A program made the position numbers and the translations under genes. The notes under the pieces were generated by a model. The model saw only the letters and a program-made list of their open reading frames with translations, did not search any database and had not been told where the DNA came from. 64,000 nt of DNA, taken from NCBI GenBank assembly GCA_963921795.1, contig OY997645.1, positions 15,524,352 to 15,588,351 on the forward strand, in the 5' to 3' direction. Below are positions 34,112-44,269 of this stretch, one piece after another; the stretch's first letter is position 1; every line of letters begins with the position of its first letter. The DNA comes from Nannobrachium achirus (taxonomy: Eukaryota > Chordata > Actinopteri > Myctophiformes > Myctophidae).

Positions 34112-35612
34112 GAAGGGAACAAAGATAAGAGTTAATTAAGGAATTGAAACTGTGTGTAAACTAAAAGTGAGGAGATTATATCTCCATCATGCTAGGATGA
34201 ACTAGAAAGGAGTGCTCTGCGGAGTGTTGTCTAGAGGCCCCTGCATGCACAATTCATTTGTGGGGTTGATCGGACTTATATTCATATACGACTCATATTT
34301 GTATTAATAATTCTTGCCTTTTTTGGTTCCTTGAGATTTATTTTATTTAGATCATTTCATCTAATGCTACAGTGGGTATTTAAGAAATGAAAGATGAAAA
34401 ATTATAATAACTAGAAATATTGTTCCTACGAAACAGTGTGGGCTCGCATGGAACACCATGTATGGGCATAAAGATCTACCCAAGGGGCACTCCAACATGG
34501 AACACCATATATGGGCATAAAGATCTGCCCAACGGGCACTCCAACATTACTTATTACAGTAAGATACTGAGGGATTGAATGGGTCTCTCTTCCTCTCTTC
34601 CTCTCACTCCAGACTGATTTCCCATTGGAAATGCAATGGGTGCTTAAAGTTAAATATTTCAAAAACTACAAAAGATTTCACGTGGGTGTTATTGTTATTT
34701 ATATTAGGTGTGTGTGTGTGTGTGTGTGTGTGCGTGTGTGCGTGTGTGTGTGTGTGCGTGAGTGCGTGCATGCACGCATAACTGCATAACTAAGTTATGT
34801 CATCCAAATGGAAAACCCTTGAGAAAACACAGAGTGACATCATCAATCAGGCGATGACGTCATCGTCACCATAAAAGCCAATGAGGGACCTGCATTCCTG
34901 GTGACGTCACCATCAATAAGTGCGACCTGATATAAACGTAGAGGGTGATGTCATAATATTGAGGCATACAGGGCCATGAGAGGGGCCGTAGCATAGCACG
35001 TGACAGATGGGCATAGATGGGCATAGACAGGCATATGTCCGATAAGCTTGAGGATTGGTGGACTGATGAGCTTCACATGATCAGACTACGTGATTGATCG
35101 AGTTTCATTTACTATAAAACAGGCAATGCGGGCGCAGACCTCTACAAAGAAGACATTTATCTAATTTAAAGTGAAGCGAGCAGTGCTGAGTTCATTTCAT
35201 GAAGCGTCCCTTGAAGCTTGGCTAATGTGACAATCACAATCCAGACAAGCTGAACAAACATACAAAGCCTGATGTAGGAGCGGTCTCACCAAACAAAAAA
35301 CAAATGACAAGGAAGAACAACCTGAACCGTGGATTGTGCAACCAAATGTTTTGGCGATCAATGTTCAGAGTTTGCATATTCCATTCCAAAGTTTGTGGGA
35401 CTCACATGTCGAGGGGCCTCTATGCACCGCACCTTCAAAAGTGTTTCACTTATTCCCATAGGGGGCGTCACAAATGGGAACAGTTGCACCAGCTGTTGCA
35501 CAAACTACTTCCCCGCAGCATCCTGGTGTCTGACGGCTGCATCTCACGACTGACTCAGCCCTGGATAGGCAACCCCGCCTGGTGGAGATCTGCCCTCTGT
35601 TGTTGACGGTAG
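34112..35612. other. Non-coding; Helitron-like remnant and microsatellite
   Basis: CTAG at 34411-34414 with TTATTATAAT beyond it (minus sense) fits a Helitron-like 3' end. It is followed on the plus strand by two copies of GGAACACCATGTATGGGC (34449, 34499). A (GT)n run lies at 34708-34768. TGACGTCA occurs at 34856 and 34903. A cysteine-rich open frame at 35329-35553 has no recognised domain. Confidence 0.4.
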
Positions 35613-36017
35613 TCAGTACTTCCAGTGGCTGGAAGTACTTTTCTTCATTTCATTTTCCTCTGTTGGCCCACTGTGTTCCTTTCCTGTCATGGCCCCCAGT
35701 TCCCACCTGATGTTGTGTGGGAGTCCAGACTTCTTCAGACCGTGCTGAATGACCACTAGCTTGCATAAGGTCTTCAGACTAGGACTTAAGTCTAAGACGT
35801 ACAGGTCATCCGCAAATGATCTTTGGTCATATAGCCCAAATAGGTCTTGATATTTGGTGCTAGGATGTCCTCCAAAGAGAATGACACTATCTCCCACCGT
35901 GCAACAGCACATCGAGATATTACTTGGACCTTCCCCATTGGAACTAACCTTCCTCCAGGAGAACATCTCTGGGTTGAACCTCCAGATATATCTGGACTTT
36001 TCCCCCAATTTACCAAA
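35613..36017 (-). pseudogene. klhdc3: klhdc3-like retrocopy 2, C-terminal half
   Basis: The minus-strand frame enters at 36017 with FGK (the start of the FGG of a kelch repeat) and continues with YIWRFNPEMFSWRKV, MCCCTVGDSVILFGG, LYVLDLSPSLKTLCKL and GLPHNIRWELGAMT. These correspond to the last two kelch repeats and C-terminus of KLHDC3. It stops at 35613-35615 (135 codons including stop). The matching N-terminal half is at 45959-46699. The two halves are separated only by the Helitron at 36018-45958 and are in the same frame: 247 plus 134 residues, close to the about 382 of vertebrate KLHDC3. Confidence 0.85.
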
Positions 36018-36169
36018 CTAGAAGCTGGGCCGCCCTTCGGGCGGCCCAGCGTCTAGTCGGCGACCTGGCCAACTCGGAACAATGTAAATAGGGAATGAAT
36101 GCCCCGCCCTTTAATGCAAACCCCATTATACCTGTTTTCATAGGACCTGTTTTGACCATCTGTCTGCCT

Positions 36170-36890
36170 GTGTCCATTTATGCCCATATATGGAGATATC
36201 TGTATCTGTCTGTCTGTCGGCGTCCATTTTATGTCCATATAGAGATCACTGCAGTTATAGTTCTGGGTCCATTATATGCCCATATATGGAGATATCTGTC
36301 TATCTGCGTCCATTTTATGCCCATATATGGAGATCTCTGTATCTGTCTGTCTGTGTCCCTTTTATGCCCGTATATGGAGAACTTTGTGATTCTGCGTCCA
36401 TTGTATGCCCATATATGCCATATATGGAGATATCTGTTTATCTGCGTCCATTTTATGCCCATATATGAGATCTCTGTCGCTTTTTCAAAAAGATGGTCAA
36501 AACGGGTCCTATGACAATAGGTATAATGGGGTTTGCATTAAAGGGGGAACCGGCACTGTGTCTGCAACACAGTCGGAGGCACAGACAGATACAGAGATCT
36601 CCATAATGGGAATAAAGGGACACAGACAAACAGATGGAGGAGGAGACAAACTTAATGCAAACCCCATTATACCTGTTGTCATAGGACCCGTTTTTACCAT
36701 CTGTTTGCCTGTGTCCATTTATGCCCATATATGGAGATATCTGTATCTGTCTGTCTGTGTCCACTTTATGCCCATATATGGAGATCTTTGACCATCTGTT
36801 TGCCTGTGTCCATTTATGCCCATATATGGAGATATCTGTATCAGCTGTCTGCATCCATTTTATGCCCATGTATGGAGATCTATGCAGACA
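36170..36890. repeat. Array of CCCATATATGGAGATAT repeats
   Basis: At least seven perfect CCATATATGG motifs occur at spacings of roughly 40-90 bp (near 36184, 36281, 36321, 36418, 36724, 36772, 36820), each followed by AGAT and joined by CTGTCTGTGTCCATTTTATG-type linkers. Part of the array is inverted around 36490-36620. Open frames across it are repeat-driven. Confidence 0.85.
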
Positions 36891-38210
36891 CAGTGTCAGT
36901 TCCGGAAAATCCTGATCAGAATCCGAACCTTTCGTGCTGGTTACAGAAAATCGTGTATCGGGTCGGGTCGAGGCCGAGCACTGCACTACCTGCTGCGGTG
37001 GGGAACGCGCGTGCCGAATTTGAAATAGGGAATGAATGCCCCACCCTTTAATGCAAACCCCATGAATGCCCCACCCTTTAATGCAAACCCCAATATACCT
37101 GTTGTCATAGGACCCGTTTTGACCATCTGTTTGTCTTTGTCCACTTATGCCCATATATGAAGATCTCTGGACACACAGTACCGGTTGCGGAAAACTCTGA
37201 TGTCAGACATCAGCTCCGCATACGGGCATTCATTTTATTCCCATATATGGAGAACGCGCGTGCCGGTGGGACGAATGGTTCTCGAGATACGCGGATTACA
37301 TACATACATACACACTCACAGAGATTTTTTGTTGACTCATGTGGCGTACGTGATGTCAGAGCCTTTTATGAGGTGATGTCACAAATCTCACAATGAGTCA
37401 GCGCTTGCACCGATTTCAGTTCTCAGTCTTATGCCCATATACGGAGATATCTGTCGGGTCGAGGCAAGATGCACATAATGTGTCCCAATTTGGCTGGGAG
37501 CCAGTCATTGGATTTTTATTCATTTTCATTCTTTCATTTCATTTGAAAGCTGGTGATCATAGCTACAAAATGATATATTGGTTGTGGAGATTGACCCAAC
37601 AGTTTTGAAGATATGGCTTATAGAATGATGCCAAGCTGAAATACTACTTTTGAGATATTCAATTTCTAAATAAATTTCTAACCTGCAAATGACCTGACGA
37701 TCTCTCACATTAATTAAAAAAAGTCTTATTTACATGCAGAGTTAAGCTCTGGCGTTTAAGTGAAATGTAGCCTAAAATTTATGAAATGCTTTAGTGGCTT
37801 TATCACATTTTAGTGAAAAAAAAAAAGGTATTTTCAGTCCCTGTCTAAAGCTGTACTTTCCGAGATGACTGGCTCTCAGTGAGATTGGGACACACATATG
37901 GAGTTCTCAGTATACGGAGATATCTGTCGGGTCTAGGGTCTGTGTCCCTTTTATGCCTATATACGGAGATATCTGTCTATGTGAGGGGGTGGAAGACAGC
38001 GTTATTCTTTTTTTTCGTTAAAATGTATTTCTTTGGAAACTCTTGTGTTTTATTATTATTTCTGTTAAGTGAATGCTATTTTATATGTTTCCCTTATTAT
38101 ACATTTACTTATTTGCTTGTGTTAATAACGTTATTTTTCCCTACATGAAACTCCCCTTCTGATATATGTGTGTGTGAAGAGCCTGATAGGTTAACCAGCG
38201 GCCGCTACTC

Positions 38211-38284
38211 GGCCAATGAGAAGAGACTGACGTCATGCCCGGCCAATGAGAGGCTAGTGTCGGGCAGGGGGCGGCCTTTATAAG
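38211..38284 (+). promoter_or_regulatory. LTR promoter: two CCAAT boxes, CRE, TATA box
   Basis: GGCCAATGAG occurs at 38211 and 38241, a perfect cAMP-response element TGACGTCA lies between them at 38228-38235, and TTTATAAG at 38277-38284 is a TATA box. The same block is present in the 3' LTR (CRE at 44518-44525). The arrangement resembles an RNA polymerase II core promoter. Activity is inferred. Confidence 0.7.
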
Positions 38285-39126
38285 TGGGACTCTGTCACTC
38301 TGTTACTGAACGTGAAAGGAGGAGGACGTGTGTGTGAGGCAGGTGAACAGGCAGAGGTGACCAGTGTTATGAGGGACTGAGGACAGACACAGGAGGGCAT
38401 GAGCCGTGAGCCCTACCTAGAACTATTGATGATGAACTTGAGTGAGCTCCACAGTGCAACGCAGTGAGTCAGACAACACGGTGGCCCAGCAAAACCGGTG
38501 AAGTTCCCGCGGACCATCTATCCTGACCAGGCGAGCCGAGACGAGCCGCTCTATCCGAGCTGACTAGAGGGGTCGCAGTGGTGACAGTGGTGTCGTGCGC
38601 AATACCCGCACAGGCAGCCATTGGCTGCCTCCGTGTGAGTAGAGAATCTGTGCACCATTTGTCTCTTCAAGCCACTGACCTGAGTTATGCCAATAAGTTA
38701 AAGTATACAAGGATACTGGCCTATTTTCCTTGTTCGCAGATACGAAGGCCTGAGACGTAGATGTTACTGAAGAGTTGCTGTGTCCCTCTACACGTCTTCT
38801 ACTCACCCTGCTTATTATCATAATTATTATTATTATTATACCTGCCTGCGCCTATTAGTATTATATATATAACACACGTCCTATTTGAGCTAATGATTTG
38901 CAATATTCATATTATTATATATACGCCTTAAATTGCTAAGTGGCGAATATTGCACCCGCACTTTAATTGTGCGGTGGGAATTGATAAAGGGAGGAAATTA
39001 CCCGGGTTGTGATCTTATTGTTGGTTGTTTTTAGGTTTTTTAGTTAGAAGCGCTATTTAGGAGTGTTAGGGTTTTATTTGTGTTTTGAATGGTTTTATGG
39101 CGTATAGAAGCCCCTGTATTTTAGAT

Positions 39127-39132
39127 AATAAA
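39127..39132 (+). promoter_or_regulatory. Polyadenylation signal AATAAA in LTR
   Basis: AATAAA downstream of the LTR promoter. The equivalent in the 3' LTR is at 45219-45224 and would terminate the genomic RNA. Confidence 0.55.
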
Positions 39133-39448
39133 GAACTTGTTATACCTTTGGAAATACTGTGTCCGGCTCCTTCTCTCCTGGGTTTATATTGCTCTGAACA
39201 CCTGAAAAACGTACCTGTGTGTCTTAAAAGGGTTATTATTATATATCTCCTTTTCCTCTTTTATAGAGGTGGCGTTGTCGGAAGTCTTATAATTATATAT
39301 GGAAATGCTAATGATAATACTGAAATAATACACTTGAATCAAAAGGTGTGTACTATAATTATTTATTTGCAAATCCAAGAAAGTAAGGTGTTGACAAAGA
39401 GTGCCAGTTTATTCTGGCTGTTAATGTGAGTCTGGCCACTCTTACATT

Positions 39449-39468
39449 TGACGTGGGTCGGCAGGATC
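39449..39468 (+). promoter_or_regulatory. Primer-binding site, possibly tRNA-Ser
   Basis: Two bases after the LTR the sequence TGACGTGGGTCGGCAGGATC begins. GTCGGCAGGAT matches the complement of the T-arm and acceptor 3' region of a vertebrate tRNA-Ser as I recall it, with a few differences near the terminal TGG. Position is right for a minus-strand primer site; the tRNA identity is tentative. Confidence 0.45.
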
Positions 39469-39531
39469 GGGTACAGAGCAATATAAAGGAGAGATTGAAC
39501 AATTGTGTGTGATTTAAACTTGTGGTTCGTA

Positions 39532-40409
39532 ATGATGATGATGCCGGTTTACCCAGGCGCCCCCTGGCTGCCAACGTTTAAAGGTACGGAGGGCGAAACG
39601 AAATATAGAGAATGGAGGGTACAGATTAGAGGGCTATTGAGCACCCAAGATGTCACAGAGGTAAAGAAAGTTGCTATCTTACTACAAACCTTAACTGATG
39701 AGGCTAGACGACAGGTCAATGTATTGGATGACGGAGATCGAGACACAGTAGAAAAACTGTTTGCTTATTTAGACAGTGTGTATAAAGAAACGGTCCCTGT
39801 CTCAAAAGTACGCTCACAATTTTATAGTTGTACACAGCGCTCAGGGGAAAGTGTTAATGCGTTCATTCTAAGATTGAGAGAACTGTTTTGTGGGCAGCCC
39901 CCTCCGATGCCGTTCTCCGAGATCAGTTTCTCCAGGGGTTAGCTGAGGGCCCGCTTGGCCAAGCCCTGCGCATATATGCTCGACGTCATCCCGACGAAGA
40001 CTTCGCCGCACTACGACAGGAGGCCTTGACCTTGGACGTGGAACATGGAGGTACGCCAGCTACTGAAATTGTTTGTCATGCTATTAACCCAGTAACTGTC
40101 CCTGTGCCATCACAGACCTCTGCTTGGAGAGAGGAACTGAAGCGAGAAATAATGGAGGATGTCAAAACACAGATGAAGGGGTTTACGAAAGAATTGATGA
40201 ACGAAATGAGACCGCTCATGCAAGCCGCCGCTCCAGCTGTGCGCCCCGCGCCGCCGCCACCACGGCCAGCCTACGTGCCACCGCCGCGCCGTTATGCACC
40301 ACCACAGAGAAATGAATGGGACAGGGAAGGCAGGCCCATCTGTCGACAGTGTAACCAGCCGGGCCATATAGCTAGATGGTGTGCGAACGGCCAGCCGCCG
40401 TTAAACTGA
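39532..40409 (+). pseudogene. gag: gag, broken by a one-base frameshift
   Basis: The likely start is the first of several consecutive ATG codons at 39532 (MMM then PVYPGAPWLPTFKG). The capsid-like part contains REWRVQIRGLL and RSGESVNAFILRLREL, typical of gypsy Gag. At a TTTT run (39886-39889) the open frame shifts. The first frame continues only to 39942 while the family-like sequence (ALRIYARRHPDEDF) continues in the other frame to 40409. The second part has a proline-rich linker and a CCHC zinc knuckle (CRQCNQPGHIARWC, 40341-40382) for RNA binding. A lost base is the simplest explanation; a programmed shift is possible but no canonical slippery heptamer is seen. Confidence 0.8.
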
Positions 40410-43400
40410 GTTGTCCTGTCGCCGCGGTCCAGTCGACAGGAGGTGAGTCATCTGTGCTACGAACCAGGGCCAATGATGTGTTTATTGGGCAATGTCCCAC
40501 GGTTAATGTGCTAATGGGGAGCGTTCGATTACAAGGGCTGCTTGATACGGGGTCACAAGTCACTTTAATGCAACAGAGTTTATTTACTGAACACTTTTCC
40601 CAAACTGATTTAGGGACGGGGCCGCTCGTTTTTAAGTTACGGGCAGCAAACGGGCTGGATATACCCTACACTAATTATGCGGTATTTGATCTAGAATTGG
40701 AGGGAGTACGAATCCCGGGGAGGGGGGTCGTCATTGTTAAAGATGAACACTGTACGCAACCGCTCATTATTGGCATGAATGTAATAAGTGCATGCTGGCG
40801 TACTCTGTTCAAATGGCCTGGGAGGGTTGCTTTTCCCCCGCGCCAAGCAAATTCTCTATGGAGAGATGCGTTTGCTGCCTGCCAGCGCATTGAAACGGTG
40901 ACGAATGATGATGGCTCCTTGGGCTATGTGTGGCCTGGTCGCCGTCAGAAGATACGAGTACCTGCTCAAAGTGAAGTGGTTGTATGGGGACGCACGCGCC
41001 GGGGCCCGCAAGGGACTGACTACGAGGCGTTGGTGGAGGCCTTGACGGACAGGCACCAGCTGGGGGTGGCGCGCGCCTTGGTCACTGTGCGAGGAGGGCG
41101 GGTTCCTATTCGCCTCTGTAATCCCTTTCCCTATAGTGTCACCGTGGGACGGTACCAGAAGCTGGGGAAATTGTATCCGGTCCAGGATGCTGATGTCCGG
41201 GGGGACCGGGACCTGAGTCTGTCCATGTCTGCGGATGGCCTGGTGGAGGTCGCCCTGGTGAGTGCCACGGAGGACGGACCCGTGCGCACTCTGTCCCAGG
41301 AGCTCCAGGGGCTCGCCGATCGAACTGATCTACCCCAGGGGGAACAAGAGGAACTGCAGGCTATGCTGACGAAGTGGGAGAAGGTGTTTGCTGTACATGA
41401 CGAGGATTTTGGACAGACGGAGGCAGTACAACACCAGATCCATACCGCTGACGCTGCGCCTATACGTGAGCGACACCGGCCGCTGCCGCCCGCCATGTAT
41501 AAAGAGATGAAGATCTTGCTAAGTGACATGATGGACAAGGGAGTGATCACTGAGAGCTGTAGCCCGTGGGCCGCGCCGATCGTTCTGGTGAAGAAAAAAG
41601 ATGGCAGCTGGAGGTTCTGTGTCGACTACCGTAAGCTGAATGCAGTAACGCACAAGGACGCGTTTCCCCTGCCGCGCATTGAAGAGACGTTGACGAGCTT
41701 GACTAAGGCCCAGTGGTTCTCGACTCTTGACTTAGCCAGTGGATATTGGCAGGTGAGCATGGATCCACGGGATCAAGAAAAAACTGCCTTTACGACCCCT
41801 TTGGGGTTATTTGAGTTTAAACGAATGCCCTTTGGGCTGTGTAATGCGCCAGCCACATTTCAGAGACTTATGCAACACTGTTTAAGTGGCCAAGTGGCCG
41901 AGTCTTTATTAGTTTATTTAGATGATATTATTATATACTCCCCTGATTTCTCTTCTCATCTACAGCACCTGGATCGCGTGTTCCAGCGGTTATGGAAACA
42001 CGGGCTTAAACTGCGCCTGGACAAATGTAAGCTGCTACAACGTGAGGTGAAGTTTCTGGGCCACGTCGTGGACCGAGAAGGAGTGCGGCCGGACCCAGAC
42101 AAATTGGTGGCAGTCCGGGGGTGGGCCACTCCAACGACGGTACGGGAGGTTCGTGCGTTCTTGGGCCTCGCAGGTTATTACCGCCGGTTTGTGGAGGGCT
42201 TTGCTGCCATTGCACGGCCACTAAATAACCTGTTAATTGGGATCTCCGTTGATAATAAGTCCTCACAGCAGCTGATTAGGTGGACCACTGAATGTCAAAA
42301 TTCATTTAATGCGTTAAAGAGTGCCCTCACTCAAGCTCCTGTACTGGCGTATGCGGACTATGATCAACCTTTTGTGGTTTATACAGATGCGAGTAACCAA
42401 GGCCTGGGCGCTGTGTTGGCTCAAATGCAAGATGGGAGAGAACGAGTTATTGCTTATGCAAGCCGCAGTTTGCACCCCACTGAACAAAATGATGCTAATT
42501 ATAGTTCCTTTAAACTAGAATTATTGGCTCTTAAATGGGCTGTCACGGAAAAGTTTAAGGATTATTTGGCTGGAGCTCATTTCACGATTTTCACAGACAA
42601 TAACCCGGTGGCGCATCTCCAGACAGCTCGACTAGGAGCCATAGAGCAGCGTTGGGCGGCGCAACTGGCGTCGTTCACGTTCGATATCAAGTACCGCCCA
42701 GGAAAAAATAATGCTAACGCTGATGCCTTGTCCAGGTTCCCCGTACAGCCTACGACAGTTGCGGCGGTGGAGCTGACGCCTGCAGCCACGAACAGCCTTG
42801 GTGAGTGGCAGAGCGCGCAGAGACAGGACAAGGATATCCAAATGGTGATGCGGTGCGTAGAGAGGGGCACGCACCCCACCTTGACGGAGAAGAGGAATTG
42901 GACGAGAGGGGCGGTCCAGTTATTACGGCAGTGGACGAGGCTGCGCGTGGAAGGGGGGGTATTGTATCGTCATGTGACTGACCCTTATACCCAAGAAGAA
43001 TACTTACAGATTGTTTGTCCCAATTCCAGGCAGGAGGAGACGTGGAGAGAGATGCATGTGGCCGCTGCGCACGCTGGTGTGGATAGGACTCTAGCACAGC
43101 TCCGCAGACGATTCTATTGGCACGGCATGGAGGGGGAGGCACGTCGCTATCATCAGGGGTGCGTTAATTGTGGCTTACAGAAAACTAGGATGGAGCCTAG
43201 GGCTCCTTTACAGCCGTTTGAAGTTTCCTACCCTCTAGAAGTGGTGGCGATTGATTTTCTCACGTTGGGGCGACCAGCAGACCCCTGTCAGAATATCCTT
43301 GTAGCAACTGATTTATTCACTAAATATAGTTGGGCTATTCCGACACGTGATCAAACTGCTCAGACCACTGTCCGTGCGCTATGGACCCATGTAATCCAGC

Positions 43401-44227
43401 CTTTCGGTTGTCCAGCTCGTTTTCACTCGGACAGGGGGGCCAACTTCGAGTCCGCCCTTATGCAACAATTATGTAATAATTATGGTATTACCAAGAGCCG
43501 TACGACGCCCTATTATCCGGCCGGAAATGGTGGCGCGGAACGATTTAATCAAACGTTACTTAATCTGTTACGTTCTTTGGATGCTGACAAGCACGGCCGA
43601 TGGCCTGAGCATCTCCCCGAACTGGTTCACGCTTATAATAACACTCCCCACAGTGCCACTGGCTATGCCCCAACGTTTCTGATGTTTGGTCGCCATCTGC
43701 GACGCCCCGTAGATGTAGAGCTAGGAGTGCAAGCTCAGCAAAATAGGCTTACTGTAGGAGACTGGGTCCATGATCACAGACGGAAACTAAATGACGCTTA
43801 TCGTACTGCAGGGCATAGGATGGGAGGTATGGCCGAGCAGAGAAAGCGCATGTATGACAAACGGGCGGGTATCCCACCGTTGGTACCGGGTGAGCGAGTG
43901 TGGGTGAGGAATCGGAACAGACAAGGCCAAGGGAAGCTGGCTTCATGGTGGGACCCCGAGCCGTTTGTAGTAGTGGGCACGGTAGGAGATGCGGGGGTGG
44001 TGTATAGGATTCGACCAGAGAAGGGAGGGCGGGATCGAACGGTGCACCGAAACGCTTTGCAAGTCTGTATAGCGCCTCGGGAGCTGGGTGGAAGCGTTGA
44101 GCCGGTGTCTCAACCACCAGCGACTGGACCAGTCTGGAGGCAGTGTTATGGGTTCTTCCCCACGGCTCTGCGCCGTTCGGGGAGAGTAAATTTGGGACAG
44201 CCACCACAGCGGTATAGTCCGGGTTAA
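40376..44227 (+). CDS. pol: gypsy Pol polyprotein (protease, RT, RNase H, integrase)
   Basis: An intact 1283-residue frame overlapping the end of gag by 34 nt in the -1 frame, consistent with frameshift expression. Domains in order: aspartic protease (LLDTGSQVTL, D57), reverse transcriptase (FCVDYRKLN near 420, YLDD at 514-517), RNase H (YTDAS, D671), integrase HHCC zinc finger (about 893-937), integrase core D960, D1019 and E1055 (a DD35E spacing), then a C-terminal GPY/F-like region (RVWVRNR, EPFVVVG). No internal stop and all catalytic residues present. Because gag is broken, this copy may supply enzymes in trans but is probably not self-sufficient. The ATG at 40376 may not be used if translation comes by frameshift. 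Confidence 0.95.
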   Translation: MVCERPAAVKLSCPVAAVQSTGGESSVLRTRANDVFIGQCPTVNVLMGSVRLQGLLDTGSQVTLMQQSLFTEHFSQTDLGTGPLVFKLRAANGLDIPYTNYAVFDLELEGVRIPGRGVVIVKDEHCTQPLIIGMNVISACWRTLFKWPGRVAFPPRQANSLWRDAFAACQRIETVTNDDGSLGYVWPGRRQKIRVPAQSEVVVWGRTRRGPQGTDYEALVEALTDRHQLGVARALVTVRGGRVPIRLCNPFPYSVTVGRYQKLGKLYPVQDADVRGDRDLSLSMSADGLVEVALVSATEDGPVRTLSQELQGLADRTDLPQGEQEELQAMLTKWEKVFAVHDEDFGQTEAVQHQIHTADAAPIRERHRPLPPAMYKEMKILLSDMMDKGVITESCSPWAAPIVLVKKKDGSWRFCVDYRKLNAVTHKDAFPLPRIEETLTSLTKAQWFSTLDLASGYWQVSMDPRDQEKTAFTTPLGLFEFKRMPFGLCNAPATFQRLMQHCLSGQVAESLLVYLDDIIIYSPDFSSHLQHLDRVFQRLWKHGLKLRLDKCKLLQREVKFLGHVVDREGVRPDPDKLVAVRGWATPTTVREVRAFLGLAGYYRRFVEGFAAIARPLNNLLIGISVDNKSSQQLIRWTTECQNSFNALKSALTQAPVLAYADYDQPFVVYTDASNQGLGAVLAQMQDGRERVIAYASRSLHPTEQNDANYSSFKLELLALKWAVTEKFKDYLAGAHFTIFTDNNPVAHLQTARLGAIEQRWAAQLASFTFDIKYRPGKNNANADALSRFPVQPTTVAAVELTPAATNSLGEWQSAQRQDKDIQMVMRCVERGTHPTLTEKRNWTRGAVQLLRQWTRLRVEGGVLYRHVTDPYTQEEYLQIVCPNSRQEETWREMHVAAAHAGVDRTLAQLRRRFYWHGMEGEARRYHQGCVNCGLQKTRMEPRAPLQPFEVSYPLEVVAIDFLTLGRPADPCQNILVATDLFTKYSWAIPTRDQTAQTTVRALWTHVIQPFGCPARFHSDRGANFESALMQQLCNNYGITKSRTTPYYPAGNGGAERFNQTLLNLLRSLDADKHGRWPEHLPELVHAYNNTPHSATGYAPTFLMFGRHLRRPVDVELGVQAQQNRLTVGDWVHDHRRKLNDAYRTAGHRMGGMAEQRKRMYDKRAGIPPLVPGERVWVRNRNRQGQGKLASWWDPEPFVVVGTVGDAGVVYRIRPEKGGRDRTVHRNALQVCIAPRELGGSVEPVSQPPATGPVWRQCYGFFPTALRRSGRVNLGQPPQRYSPG

Positions 44228-44259
44228 GCTATAGCTGCAGGGACTGCCAGCGATTTAAG

Positions 44260-44269
44260 TAGGGGGGAG
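44260..44269 (+). promoter_or_regulatory. Polypurine tract
   Basis: TAGGGGGGAG-type purine run directly before the 3' LTR TGTGAGG. Expected plus-strand primer site. Confidence 0.7.

Larger units (their letters stand above)
37980..39446 (+). repeat. 5' LTR
   Basis: Begins TGTGAGGGGGTGG and ends CTCTTACA, a TG...CA LTR of 1467 bp. It contains about 206 bp (38799-39004, AT-rich) that the 3' LTR lacks. Confidence 0.95.

Noticed and set aside
35304..35606. Cysteine-rich small frames (for example CTSCCTNY)
   Set aside because: The cysteine spacing fits no small secreted family I know, there is no signal peptide, and two overlapping frames are equally open.
36453..37154. 233-codon minus-strand frame
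   Set aside because: It runs through the CCATATATGG repeat array and reads as repeats of SPYMGIKW/YGHKWTQ; produced by repeat periodicity, not a gene.
39085..39429. 114-codon frame in the 5' LTR, repeated in the 3' LTR at 45177
   Set aside because: Identical because the LTRs are copies. It has no domain and overlaps the polyadenylation region.
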